Shown: positions 16,537-25,481 of the stretch, in pieces | Position numbering within the stretch: the first letter of the stretch is position 1 | How the letters are laid out: every line of letters begins with the position of its first letter | Source of the DNA: Sphingomonas suaedae | Lineage (GTDB): Bacteria; Pseudomonadota; Alphaproteobacteria; Sphingomonadales; Sphingomonadaceae | Direction: 5' to 3' | DNA length: 64,000 nt | NCBI RefSeq assembly: GCF_007833215.1 | Contig: NZ_CP042239.1 | Coordinates: 2,232,001-2,296,000, forward strand | Notes under the pieces: model-generated | The model's database searches: none | What the model was told of the DNA's origin: nothing | What the model saw: only the letters and a program-made list of their open reading frames with translations | Program-made: the position numbers and the translations under genes

Positions 16537-17559
16537 ATGACCGACCGAATCGAGACTCTCCTTCAGCCCGGTCGGCGTGCGTTTCTTGCAACCGTTGGCG
16601 GCGGCGCGGTACTGGTCGCGTCCGCCGCCACCGCGCAGACGGCCCCGCCCTCTACCGGACAGCCGGGACCGGCGGGGCTTCCGGATCCCGTCGAAACGAT
16701 CGATCTTTGGCCGAACGGCGCACCGGGTCTGCCTGTGTCCCCGCCGGTCGAAACCGTCATTGAGCGCAGCACCGACCGCGACCTGACCGACCGCGCGGTG
16801 CTGGGTATCACCCGTCCGCGCATGGTCGTTTTCCGTCCGAACCGCCCAAATGGTGCGGCGGTGATGATCACCCCCGGCGGCGGCTATCGCCACATCGTCA
16901 TCGACAAAGAGGGGTATGAGATGGGCCGCTGGCTGTCCGCCCGCGGCTTCACCGTCTTCGTCCTCTTCTACCGCCTGCCAGGCGAAGGCTGGGCCGCGGG
17001 ACCCAATGTGGCGCTGGCCGATGCGCAGCGTGCGATGCGGCTGATCCGTCACCGGGCTCGCGACTATGGCATCGATCCGCAGCGGGTTGCCGCGATGGGA
17101 TTTTCGGCGGGCGGTCATCTCTGCGCCGATCTGCTCACCCGCTTCGACGCGGGCGTGTATGCTCCCGTCGATGCCGCCGACCGCCAACCCGCGCGGCCCG
17201 TCGCCGCAGCGCCCATCTATCCGGTTATCAGCATGACCGCGCCGAATGCCCATCCCGGATCGCGCACGCTGCTGATCGGCGCGAGCGCGGATGCCGCACT
17301 GGAACGGGCGCATTCGCCCCACCTCAACGTCCCGGCCAATGCCCCGCCAGTCTTCCTGCTTCACGCCGAGGATGACGATGTCGTCCCGGTCGAGAATGCC
17401 CTGCGGCTGCGCGCGGCGTTGCGGGCAAAGGGCGTACCGGTGGAAACCCATCTCTTCGCCCATGGCGGCCATGGCTTTGGCCTGCGCAAGACGCTGGGCA
17501 AGCCCGTCGCCGCCTGGCCCGACCTGTTCCTCGCCTGGGCGGGCGGACTCCTCGTTTGA
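16537..17559 (+). CDS. Tat-exported alpha/beta hydrolase (sugar esterase-like)
   Basis: A 340-residue protein with a twin-arginine signal (PGRRAFLATVGGGAVLVASA). The alpha/beta-hydrolase core has the oxyanion loop MITPGGGYRH, a nucleophile elbow AAMGFSAGGHLCAD, an acid in HAEDDDVVPVENA and a catalytic His in FAHGGHGFGL. The family resembles secreted acetylxylan/pectin acetyl esterases. It starts 14 bp after the receptor stop and overlaps the GH43 region closely, so receptor, esterase and glycosidase form one operon. Deacetylation of pectic side chains in the periplasm is the best guess. The GTG at 16519 that overlaps the receptor stop is the alternative start. Confidence 0.82.
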   Translation: MTDRIETLLQPGRRAFLATVGGGAVLVASAATAQTAPPSTGQPGPAGLPDPVETIDLWPNGAPGLPVSPPVETVIERSTDRDLTDRAVLGITRPRMVVFRPNRPNGAAVMITPGGGYRHIVIDKEGYEMGRWLSARGFTVFVLFYRLPGEGWAAGPNVALADAQRAMRLIRHRARDYGIDPQRVAAMGFSAGGHLCADLLTRFDAGVYAPVDAADRQPARPVAAAPIYPVISMTAPNAHPGSRTLLIGASADAALERAHSPHLNVPANAPPVFLLHAEDDDVVPVENALRLRAALRAKGVPVETHLFAHGGHGFGLRKTLGKPVAAWPDLFLAWAGGLLV

Positions 17560-17576
17560 ACAAAAAGGAAATCGTC

Positions 17577-19178
17577 ATGCGTATGAACCGCCGCGACCTT
17601 ATCGGCGCAGCCTCACTCGGCAGCGCGATTAGCGTGGCACCCGGCGCATTCGCCGCGACGCAGACGTCCGCAACCGGCCCCGCGCCCGACTGGAAGCGCG
17701 GCTTCGACAATCAGCGTGTCCCCGACCTTGGCGACGGGCGCTTCCTCAACCCGCTGATGGCGGGCGACCATCCCGATCCGACGATCCTCAAGGACGGGGA
17801 GGATTATTACATGACCTTCTCGACCTTCGACTCATACCCCGGCCTCGTCATCTGGCACGCGCGCGACCTCATCAACTGGCAGCCGGTCGGCGCGGCGCTG
17901 ACGAAGACTATCGGATCGGTCTGGGCGCCGGAGCTGTGCAAGCATGAGGGGCGCTATTTCCTCTACATTCCGACCAAGGGGCCGAACACCAGCTGGGTGA
18001 TCTGGGCCGACCGGATCGAGGGGCCGTGGAGCGATCCGATCGATTTGGGCCTCCCAAACCATATCGATCCCGGCCATGCGGTGGGGGAGGATGGGTCGCG
18101 CTGGCTGTTCCTGTCGGGCGGCGACCGGGTGCGCCTGTCCGATGATGGACTCCGCCGCATCGGCGAGCCCGAACATGTCTATGACCCGTGGCGCTATCCC
18201 CGGGACTGGATCGTCGAGGGGTTCGCGCCTGAAGGGCCGAAAATCACCCGTCACAATGGCTGGTTCTACATGATTACCGCAGTGGGAGGCACGGCCGGTC
18301 CGCCGACCGGACATATGGTCATTGCCGCGCGCTCGAAATCGATCCACGGGCCGTGGGAGAATTGCCCCCACAACCCGCTGGTCCGCACGACCTCCCTGCG
18401 GGAAAAATGGTGGTCGCGTGGCCATGCGACGCTGGTCGAAGGACCGGGGGGCGACTGGTGGAGCGTCTATCACGGCTATGAGAACGGCTATTGGACGCTG
18501 GGGCGTCAGACATTGCTCGATCCGGTCGAGTGGACCGACGACGGCTGGTTTCGCATGAAGGGCGGCGATCTGTCGCAGCCGATTGCCAAGCCCAAAGGCG
18601 GCGAAAAGACCGGCCCGCACGGCATGGCCCTGTCGGACGATTTCGCGACCCTCGCGCTCGGCACCAAATGGAATTTCTTCCGCCCCGCGCCCGACGAACG
18701 CAGCCGCGCCCGCGTCGCAAACAATGTCCTGCACCTCGACGCGCGCGGCACCGCGCCGTCCAGTTCATCGCCGCTGCTGCTGATCGCGGGGGACCCCGGC
18801 TATCGCTTCGAATGCGATATCGAGATCGGGCCAGGCGGCACTGCGGGCCTGATCCTCTTCTACGACGACAAGCTCTATTGCGGGCTCGGCTTTGACGGCG
18901 AGCGCTTCGTCACCCACCAATACGGCATCGAACGCGCCCGCCCCGCCAATCCCCGTGGGCGCAGGATGCGGATGCGCGTGACCAACGACCGCCACATCGT
19001 GACCTATGATACCAGTGGCGATGGCGGAAAGACCTGGCACCGCTTCGATCGGGGCATGGAGGTTTCGGGATATCACCACAATGTTCGCGGCGGCTTTCTG
19101 ATGCTGCGCCCCGGCCTCTATTCGGCGGGAACGGGAACTGCGAAATTCGCCAATTTCCGGTTCGAGGCGCTGGAATAG
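17577..19178 (+). CDS. Tat-exported glycoside hydrolase family 43-like enzyme
   Basis: A 533-residue exported enzyme (MNRRDLIGAASLGSAIS signal). The five-bladed propeller of GH43 begins at GDHPDPTILKDGEDYYMTFST, where the Asp is the usual general base, then VWAPELCKHEGRYFLYI and HIDPGHAVGEDGSRWLF. A C-terminal beta-sandwich (about residues 350-533, SDDFATLALGTKWNFF onward) resembles the accessory domain of GH43 xylosidase/arabinofuranosidase proteins. ATG 17577 follows AAAAGGAAA. The TTG at 17556, overlapping the previous stop, is unlikely. It probably trims arabinose or xylose from pectin side chains. It ends the receptor operon. Confidence 0.85.
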   Translation: MRMNRRDLIGAASLGSAISVAPGAFAATQTSATGPAPDWKRGFDNQRVPDLGDGRFLNPLMAGDHPDPTILKDGEDYYMTFSTFDSYPGLVIWHARDLINWQPVGAALTKTIGSVWAPELCKHEGRYFLYIPTKGPNTSWVIWADRIEGPWSDPIDLGLPNHIDPGHAVGEDGSRWLFLSGGDRVRLSDDGLRRIGEPEHVYDPWRYPRDWIVEGFAPEGPKITRHNGWFYMITAVGGTAGPPTGHMVIAARSKSIHGPWENCPHNPLVRTTSLREKWWSRGHATLVEGPGGDWWSVYHGYENGYWTLGRQTLLDPVEWTDDGWFRMKGGDLSQPIAKPKGGEKTGPHGMALSDDFATLALGTKWNFFRPAPDERSRARVANNVLHLDARGTAPSSSSPLLLIAGDPGYRFECDIEIGPGGTAGLILFYDDKLYCGLGFDGERFVTHQYGIERARPANPRGRRMRMRVTNDRHIVTYDTSGDGGKTWHRFDRGMEVSGYHHNVRGGFLMLRPGLYSAGTGTAKFANFRFEALE

Positions 19179-19184
19179 GCACGC

Positions 19185-20981
19185 CTATCCGCTCAGGAAC
19201 CGCCGCGCATTGTTGACCAGGATATTCTCGACCTGCTCGGACGTATACTCCGCCTTCGCCATCGCGGCGCGCATGACGCTCAGATGTTCGTCATAATCCT
19301 TCATCGTTCCGAGCATGATATAGTCGCTGCCATAAGTGATCCGGGTCAAGGCGGGATCCTTCACGCCAAACACCGCGTGGAGCCCTTTGAAGAACTCGAC
19401 CGCCAGCGCCGGACTCTCGATCAGCTCGGGCATGAAGGCCAGGTCGCCATAGACCGTCGCCTTAAGGGCGGAATTGGTCGGATCGAGCAGCGTCCTGCCC
19501 GCATGTAGCGCCCAGACGCATTTGGGTGGGTCCCCGCCTGCCCGCAGAGCGCAGACGAAATCCTCCGCGCTGTTGACCAGATGGCCCAGGCTGATTCGCA
19601 GCCTGTGCCGCTCCGCCACGTCGATCCAGAAATGTGGATTGGCGCGCTGGCCGAAATCCGGCCCCGCCTGCATTCCCGGCCCTGCATGGGCCATGACCGG
19701 AATGCCCTGCTTCGCGCAGGTCGTGTAGAATTCCTCCAGCGCGGCGTCGATCGCCGATCCGATCTCCTTGCCGCCCCCCTGCCCCGCCAGCGCCGCGCGC
19801 CAGCGACGGAAATGCGCGGCCCGATAGCGCGAGCGCGGATCGAAGGCGTCGTTGCGCAGTTCCTTGTTGCCCGAAGGTCGAAAGCCCATCGGCGGATAGA
19901 GTTTGAACCCGGCCACCTTGTCGCGGCCCAGCGCCAGCATCGCATCGAGCGCACGGGGCAGGCCCGCCTTCGCTTCAAGCGCGTGTTTGAGCGGGCAGAA
20001 CCCGGCAAAGGTCACGATCTCCACCCCCGGGCGGCGCCGACCGCCCGTGCGATATTTGCCGGCGAGCGCATGGGCGACCGCGACCTGCTCGACATGCGCC
20101 GATCCCCGACGCGGCGGAACGCCCAGCCACGCATCATAATCGACCAGATGATTGAGGATCAGCGTCGGCTGCTCGCGCTGCCCCGCGGCCAGCGCAAGAT
20201 ATTTGGTCAGATGATGCTCGCGAGATTTGAGCATCAGATAGCCCCAGCCGAAATAACGGATGATCGCTCCGATCGACCTGCTGAACCCGGTATCGGAACA
20301 GCCGCTGTCACAGCGCACGCCGCCAGACTTTTTGATACTGGCGCCGCCATCGAACAGCTTCGTCCCTGGGGGCGGAAGGTCGCTATTCTCGGCCCGGCGC
20401 GCCAGATCGGCGAAGGCGCGCTGAATTTCCGCCTTTGCGACGGGCGCGCCAGGCCCCTCGCCCATCCGTTTGCGCACCTTGTCGAGCGAGGTTCCGCGCG
20501 AATCGGCGACGACCGCCTCGATCAATTCGGCATAGGCCGCGTCGCGTTCGCCTTCGTTCGCGAACAAGGGCAACTCCGCATTCGCGTCCTTCTCCGCGCC
20601 GGGATCGCGTGTCGCCCAATAGGCGATATCCGCGCCGAACGTCTCGGGGCTCAGCGTCCCGACGCTTTTGGCCAAGGCCGCGCCCCCCTCGATCCGGCGA
20701 CGCTCCGCCGTCGCGGAATCGGCGAATTTCTGCACGCCGCGCAGCAGATAATCCACGATCGCCTTGAGGAAGGGCGGCGCATCTCCCTGGCCGAACAGTA
20801 TCTCGACCATGAACATGCCGATCGGCAGGTCGTGCGCGTTGAACAGATGGACATGCGTGTCGGCATAGGCGCGACGCGCCGACGGCTTCTTCCCGAGCGC
20901 CGCCGGTCCGCAGGATGCCAGCAGGGGGAGCGCGGCGCCCGTGGCGAGAACGGCGCGGCGATCGACGAGGGGCGGGATCAT
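19185..20981 (-). CDS. Amidohydrolase_2-type metal-dependent hydrolase, lipoprotein
   Basis: A 598-residue protein with a lipoprotein signal (LATGAALPLLASCG, Cys near residue 25). The amidohydrolase-2 barrel is shown by DTHVHLFNAHD (first HxH metal site), GFKLYPPMGF, IPVMAHAGPG, LRISLGHLVNSAE and ITYGSDYIML (Asp). A helical insert of about 200 residues between strand 1 and the rest includes a Cys pair in RCDSGCSDTG. The size is much larger than the usual 300-350. Its ATG overlaps the patatin stop by 4 bp. Substrate unknown; the operon suggests hydrolysis of a lipid-derived or amide-linked product at the outer face of the membrane. Confidence 0.75.
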   Translation of the reverse strand: MIPPLVDRRAVLATGAALPLLASCGPAALGKKPSARRAYADTHVHLFNAHDLPIGMFMVEILFGQGDAPPFLKAIVDYLLRGVQKFADSATAERRRIEGGAALAKSVGTLSPETFGADIAYWATRDPGAEKDANAELPLFANEGERDAAYAELIEAVVADSRGTSLDKVRKRMGEGPGAPVAKAEIQRAFADLARRAENSDLPPPGTKLFDGGASIKKSGGVRCDSGCSDTGFSRSIGAIIRYFGWGYLMLKSREHHLTKYLALAAGQREQPTLILNHLVDYDAWLGVPPRRGSAHVEQVAVAHALAGKYRTGGRRRPGVEIVTFAGFCPLKHALEAKAGLPRALDAMLALGRDKVAGFKLYPPMGFRPSGNKELRNDAFDPRSRYRAAHFRRWRAALAGQGGGKEIGSAIDAALEEFYTTCAKQGIPVMAHAGPGMQAGPDFGQRANPHFWIDVAERHRLRISLGHLVNSAEDFVCALRAGGDPPKCVWALHAGRTLLDPTNSALKATVYGDLAFMPELIESPALAVEFFKGLHAVFGVKDPALTRITYGSDYIMLGTMKDYDEHLSVMRAAMAKAEYTSEQVENILVNNARRFLSG

Positions 20982-22453
20982 TGGCCGGACTCCGCCCTGG
21001 GCTTCAGGTCGAGCTCGGACAGGCGAATCCAGTTGCCCTTGGCACCATGCTCCCGGCCGTAGCGCATCAGGCAACCCATGAAGCTGGGGGAGAACATCGC
21101 CTCGGGCGGGTTCTTCACGCACGGCCTGGTTTCTACGACCTCGTCGGGCGTCCGGGACCGCGGCGGTGACGACCCTATCTCGCCGTCCGTTTCCGGCTTG
21201 CGATCGAACCCATCGGCGGTGCGTAGCCAGATATACCCTTTAGGGTGGGCAAGCCGTAGGTCCGCGATCGACTGCACCTCCAGCTGGTTGACTAAAATGG
21301 TCTGCGCGCGCAACGCCGTGTCGAGCGCGTTACCCTTGCGGTCGAAGGCTGCATCCTCATGCTTGCGGATCAGCACCGTTGGGCCGTTGCGGAGCACATA
21401 GAGTGCGGGAAGCTCGGCATTCGTGAGGCTTTTCAACGCGACGCGGTCCTTGTCGCTGCTGTTTAGCTGCGCCTTGATCTCCTGCTCCCGCCTCTCCTTC
21501 ATCAGCGTGACGACCCGATCGACCCGTTCGGCGGCATTCGCCTCGAACACCGACTGACGGACCCCGCCGTCATAATAGGTCTTCCAGTCCGCGCCCGAAC
21601 CGATGCGAACCTGCTGAAAGAAGACGGGCATCGCCGCCGAAGCGAGCGCCGCACCGGCAATGCACTGCCTTGCCCTCTTCAATGCGCCGGGTGGACCGGG
21701 ATTTCGACCGTCAGGATACGCAATTCGGGCGATTTCGGTGATATTCGAATAATAGAAGACCCCATCGCTGGCGCCGACATAGCCCACCAGCACTTCGGTA
21801 GTGCTGTTGGCGAGATGACGGATCAACGGGCACTCGGTCGCGCTGTCGCACAGTCGCCCATAAATGCGGTCGCGCAGTGGCGTAAGTCCGGCGAAGGAGC
21901 CGCTGATCACGGCCCAGCCCTTCCATCCGTGGCGATAGACGATCTCGCGCTCGGCGGCGGGGCGATAGCTTGCCATCAAAAGGCCGGTGAGCTTCTTGCG
22001 CTCCTGCGGACCAAGATCCGAATCGTTCAATGCCCCCACGAACAGCGCCTGGAGCGCCCCCGTACTGACCCCGGTGACCCGTTCGAAATCGGGCATCTTG
22101 CCGCCCTCTTCCAGCGCGGCGAGGAATCCGGCGCCGTAGGCGCCCCATTGGCCCCCCCCGGACAGCAACAGGCTGTGGCGAGGTTCCCCCCCGGCGGTCA
22201 CGAACGCATTCACCAGCGCGGCCTCTTCTGCGACCTGCGCGGCGGATTTCGACGCGAGCGACGTTCCGTCCTCACGTTTCACGCTCAGAGTTTCGGCGAC
22301 CGGCTTTCCGCTCTGGATATCCTGTACCAGTTGAGATGGTTCAAGCGCGGTCCGCTTGAGGTCTGCCTCCGCGCATTCGATGTCCAGCGTCCCGCGCGTC
22401 GCACAAGCGGGCAGCAGCGCGGCGGCACCCAGCAGGCCTATCCATTTCAGCAT
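20978..22453 (-). CDS. Patatin-like phospholipase lipoprotein
   Basis: A 491-residue protein from ATG 22453 (ribosome site GGGGGAAAG) with lipobox LLPAC. Patatin signatures are the oxyanion loop SGGGQWGAYGAGF, nucleophile GVSTGAL and the Asp in YYDGGVRQS. These lipid acyl hydrolases release fatty acids from phospholipids. Membrane anchoring suggests action on envelope lipids. The C-terminal 100 residues contain Cys near the end (RPCVKN, MGCLMRYG) and have no clear domain. It lies between the secreted coiled-coil protein and the amidohydrolase within a peroxidase operon. Confidence 0.85.
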   Translation of the reverse strand: MLKWIGLLGAAALLPACATRGTLDIECAEADLKRTALEPSQLVQDIQSGKPVAETLSVKREDGTSLASKSAAQVAEEAALVNAFVTAGGEPRHSLLLSGGGQWGAYGAGFLAALEEGGKMPDFERVTGVSTGALQALFVGALNDSDLGPQERKKLTGLLMASYRPAAEREIVYRHGWKGWAVISGSFAGLTPLRDRIYGRLCDSATECPLIRHLANSTTEVLVGYVGASDGVFYYSNITEIARIAYPDGRNPGPPGALKRARQCIAGAALASAAMPVFFQQVRIGSGADWKTYYDGGVRQSVFEANAAERVDRVVTLMKERREQEIKAQLNSSDKDRVALKSLTNAELPALYVLRNGPTVLIRKHEDAAFDRKGNALDTALRAQTILVNQLEVQSIADLRLAHPKGYIWLRTADGFDRKPETDGEIGSSPPRSRTPDEVVETRPCVKNPPEAMFSPSFMGCLMRYGREHGAKGNWIRLSELDLKPRAESGQ

Positions 22454-22512
22454 CGTCTTTCCCCCTTGAATCCATCTCGCCATGCGCCCGCGCGGCAGGC
22501 AAGCGCTTACGG

Positions 22513-23715
22513 TCATTGCGCGGTCGAAGTGGTCCAGTCACAGCTGGGCGCATCCGTGCGCCCCGCATGAATCGCATTGAGATTGGTCAGGGCAGTGCGA
22601 CAGACGATCACGCCGCCGCCACGTACCGATCCGTCCGCTGGATTGAACAACCGCCAGCTGACCACCAGCCCGCCGGTAATCCCGACCGCAGGCGCGCCAA
22701 GCGCCGTCCAGAGGTTCGCGCGTTTCAACAGCGTCCCCCCGGCCTGGCTCACATTCAGTCGCAACGCGAGCAACCCGGCGTCGTGCTTGGTCAGCGTTTC
22801 AGCGATCGCCGCTGCGGCCAACTCACTACTTCCACCCTCGCGCGGCGCGCTGACGCGCACGGAAAAGGCATCGGCGCGCGCCACCATCGCATCGAGCGCG
22901 GCGAGCTTGGGCGCCGCCGCCTTCTTTTCTGCATCGGTCGTCGCCCCGGCAGCGACTTGACTGCGGCAAAGTGCTGTCTGTTCACGCTGCAGAAGCAACG
23001 CATCGAACGCCTTGACCACGGCGCCGTCCGCTGCCGCAAGAGCCACTTCCCGGGGCATCACCCACTGAATCTTATCCGTCCGCTTTCCGACGACCGCATC
23101 GATCAGCGGCGCTTCCGCTGCGGCCACCGTGAAGCCGCTGATTTCGGTATCCGTGCGCAGCAGCGAGAGCGCCGCGCCGATGATGGCGGGCACGGGCAAC
23201 CCCGCAGATTTCCCTGACTCGACCAGAACCTCAGTCGTACTGCAATAGCTTTGTGCGACGCCTTCCAGCGCCTGAGTGATGGCCTGCATTTCGCGTGTGA
23301 CGGCAACCGCCGCCGACAAATCGAGTCTCTCGGTGGCGCCGAGCAGCGTTATCTTGCGCGGCTTGGCGTCGGCCTTCGCCCCGTCCTGCTGTGCCGTCAC
23401 AGCCGCGACCGCCTTTTCACCAATCTGCGCGGCCGCCTCGTCCACCGCGCGGCTGGCGAGCATCCAGCCCTCCAGCTTGCCCGCATCGGCACCCAGCGTC
23501 GTCTTGCCCTCGGCCTTGGAAAAGCCAAGGGCATCGATCTGCGCCTGCATCACTTCCTTTTCGAGCTTGCCCTGCTCCAGCCGGAGCTTCGCGAACTCAA
23601 GGTCGAGCTTCGCGCGTTCGAGCGCGGCGGCGTCGGTCCCGCCATCGGTCTGCGCCTGGGCGGCACTCGTCAGCATCAACGCCATGACGGCGCCCATCAG
23701 GGTCCGGCGCATCAC
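22513..23715 (-). CDS. Secreted coiled-coil protein of unknown function
   Basis: I do not recognise the family. The 400-residue protein has a Sec signal (MRRTLMGAVMALMLTSAAQAQ) and a charged heptad-like helix near residues 30-62 (LERAKLDLEFAKLRLEQG). It then has Ala-rich segments that look helical, with Cys in QSYCST, ALCRSQ and PSCDW. The last 100 residues contain a hydrophobic Gly-rich stretch (LGAPAVGITGGLVVSW) that could be a membrane segment. It overlaps the peroxidase gene by 4 bp and precedes the patatin gene by 59 bp, so it should act with them. Possibly an envelope scaffold. Confidence 0.7.
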   Translation of the reverse strand: MMRRTLMGAVMALMLTSAAQAQTDGGTDAAALERAKLDLEFAKLRLEQGKLEKEVMQAQIDALGFSKAEGKTTLGADAGKLEGWMLASRAVDEAAAQIGEKAVAAVTAQQDGAKADAKPRKITLLGATERLDLSAAVAVTREMQAITQALEGVAQSYCSTTEVLVESGKSAGLPVPAIIGAALSLLRTDTEISGFTVAAAEAPLIDAVVGKRTDKIQWVMPREVALAAADGAVVKAFDALLLQREQTALCRSQVAAGATTDAEKKAAAPKLAALDAMVARADAFSVRVSAPREGGSSELAAAAIAETLTKHDAGLLALRLNVSQAGGTLLKRANLWTALGAPAVGITGGLVVSWRLFNPADGSVRGGGVIVCRTALTNLNAIHAGRTDAPSCDWTTSTAQ

Positions 23716-25328
23716 AACACTCCCGCAAAGGCCAGCATGGCCTGAAAACTGTCGATCGGTGCGTCGAGCCCCGCATCGGCCGGATGCCAGCGGGCGCCAC
23801 CCGCGCCCGCGTGCCAGTAGCTTTCGGGGTCGACCACGAGCAGCCCGACCAATGTCTCCGCGACGATCAGCGAGCCGAGCGGACCGAGCCGCTTGCCCCC
23901 GCCGCGTTTCTCCGCCTCGGCCAAGATGTAGAACCAGAGCGGCGTCGTCTCCGCCAAGCCATGCTGTTCCAGCGCGACGCCGCCGGGAACCGAGACGAGT
24001 TCGGCGTGCGCCAGCGGCGCGATGTCCACACCCTGCGCCGCCAGCTGCGCGGCGATCGCCTGCGCGGTCGGAACGTTGAGCACGTAGCTGCGCCGCAGAT
24101 TGCGCTGCGCCAGCGAGCGCAGATGCGGCAGATCCTCATTGACCAGATCGCCCAGCGCCGGGGCGAGCGCGGCGTCAATCGCCAGTGCCTGAAGATTGGC
24201 GGGCTGGTCGTCGATGAAATTGTTCCAGTCGATCACCCAGATATCGGGCAGCACCTCCGGCCCGCCCAGCCCGCCGCGCCCGGTGAACTGGAACAGCTGG
24301 TTGAGCGAGGCGCGCGGGAAATCTGCGTTGAAGACATAGCCCGGGCGGATCATCGAATGGCCGAAGCGGAATGCCGCGACGCTGAATTCGATCGGCATCG
24401 GCGCATGATCGCCCGACGCCCCGCCATGTCCGGTCGCGAAGTCGCGATAGCGTTGCGCCCCGCCCGCAAGTACCGCATCGAGCATGGCCGGATCGCAGAT
24501 CGCGCGCAGATAGCGTTCGACCACCAGCCATTGATAATGCCATTGCACCAGTTGGCGCGCGCGGGCGAAGCGTTCGTCGTCGCTGCCCGCGAGCCGGTCC
24601 GCGATCGCATTGTGGAAGCGCAGAAAGGCGAGGTGCAGCTGCGCCACCACCAGATTCTCGTCGTTGCGCCCATCGGCGATGAACGCCATGCGACGCGGGT
24701 CGACCGGCCCGAAATCGCTGTGCATCGCGCTGGTGTCGGGAAGCTCGTCGGCGCGCACGACCCCGGCATCGACCATCGCGCCGAAGCGCGGCAAATCATT
24801 GGGCGCGCCGCCATCGGTCTGCCCGATCCGCATCTGCGCGCCGTCGCGCAGCTTGGCATCGATCGCCATGCCGTCGCCATAGACGCTGTCGAGCCGCAGC
24901 GTGCCGCGCCGCAGATTGCCCAGCTGGGCGCGCACGTCGCTGCGCGCATTGAGCGTGAGTTGCGGCGTGCCGATCGCGAAGCGGGGCAGCGATGCCGGGT
25001 CGCGGTCGGTGTTGGCGGTGATGTCGTGATCGACGAACTGGCCGAAATAGGTGAGGATCGCGGCAAGGCCCGATGGTCCAGGCAGACCAGCCCCGGCCGT
25101 CATCCCCGCGCCGACCGCGCCCAGCGCGTCGAACGGATTGGCGATCCGGGAGATCCCCGCGACATCGAACAGATAGCCGAACGCATCGGCTCCGGAGGCC
25201 CCGCGGGCAGTCATCCGATCGCGCGACCCGGCATAGGCGAGGACGGCGGAGGCGGGCGCCCGCTCGCTCGTCGCCGCGGCGGGCGGGATCGGCCCGGCAT
25301 TCTGTCCATGGTTCAACGAACTCAACAT
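23712..25328 (-). CDS. Animal-type haem peroxidase/oxygenase
   Basis: A 538-residue member of the peroxidase-cyclooxygenase superfamily. The distal site is FGQFVDHDITANTDRDP, with the DHD motif that carries the distal His and haem-linked Asp. The proximal His is in FRFGHSMIRPGY. The helix NLVVAQLHLAFLRFHNAIADRL is another strong family signature. No signal peptide is visible. ATG 25328 after GGGAGA is chosen. The open frame continues to 26807, but that part is antisense to the regulator gene. Bacterial homologues oxidise halides, phenols or fatty acids. With a patatin in the operon, lipid oxygenation is a reasonable inference, not proven. Confidence 0.88.
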   Translation of the reverse strand: MLSSLNHGQNAGPIPPAAATSERAPASAVLAYAGSRDRMTARGASGADAFGYLFDVAGISRIANPFDALGAVGAGMTAGAGLPGPSGLAAILTYFGQFVDHDITANTDRDPASLPRFAIGTPQLTLNARSDVRAQLGNLRRGTLRLDSVYGDGMAIDAKLRDGAQMRIGQTDGGAPNDLPRFGAMVDAGVVRADELPDTSAMHSDFGPVDPRRMAFIADGRNDENLVVAQLHLAFLRFHNAIADRLAGSDDERFARARQLVQWHYQWLVVERYLRAICDPAMLDAVLAGGAQRYRDFATGHGGASGDHAPMPIEFSVAAFRFGHSMIRPGYVFNADFPRASLNQLFQFTGRGGLGGPEVLPDIWVIDWNNFIDDQPANLQALAIDAALAPALGDLVNEDLPHLRSLAQRNLRRSYVLNVPTAQAIAAQLAAQGVDIAPLAHAELVSVPGGVALEQHGLAETTPLWFYILAEAEKRGGGKRLGPLGSLIVAETLVGLLVVDPESYWHAGAGGARWHPADAGLDAPIDSFQAMLAFAGVL

Positions 25329-25481
25329 CGCGGCGTCTCCCTGCTCACATGCAGCCCTTGTCCGCGCTGACCGCGCGCAACGCGCGGAAGAAGCGTCGCA
25401 GAAGCGTGAAAAACGGTTCATTCGCGCGCGCTTGGTGATAAGGATCGTGGTCTTGATGCTGTCCATCCTGGGGGATGATCG

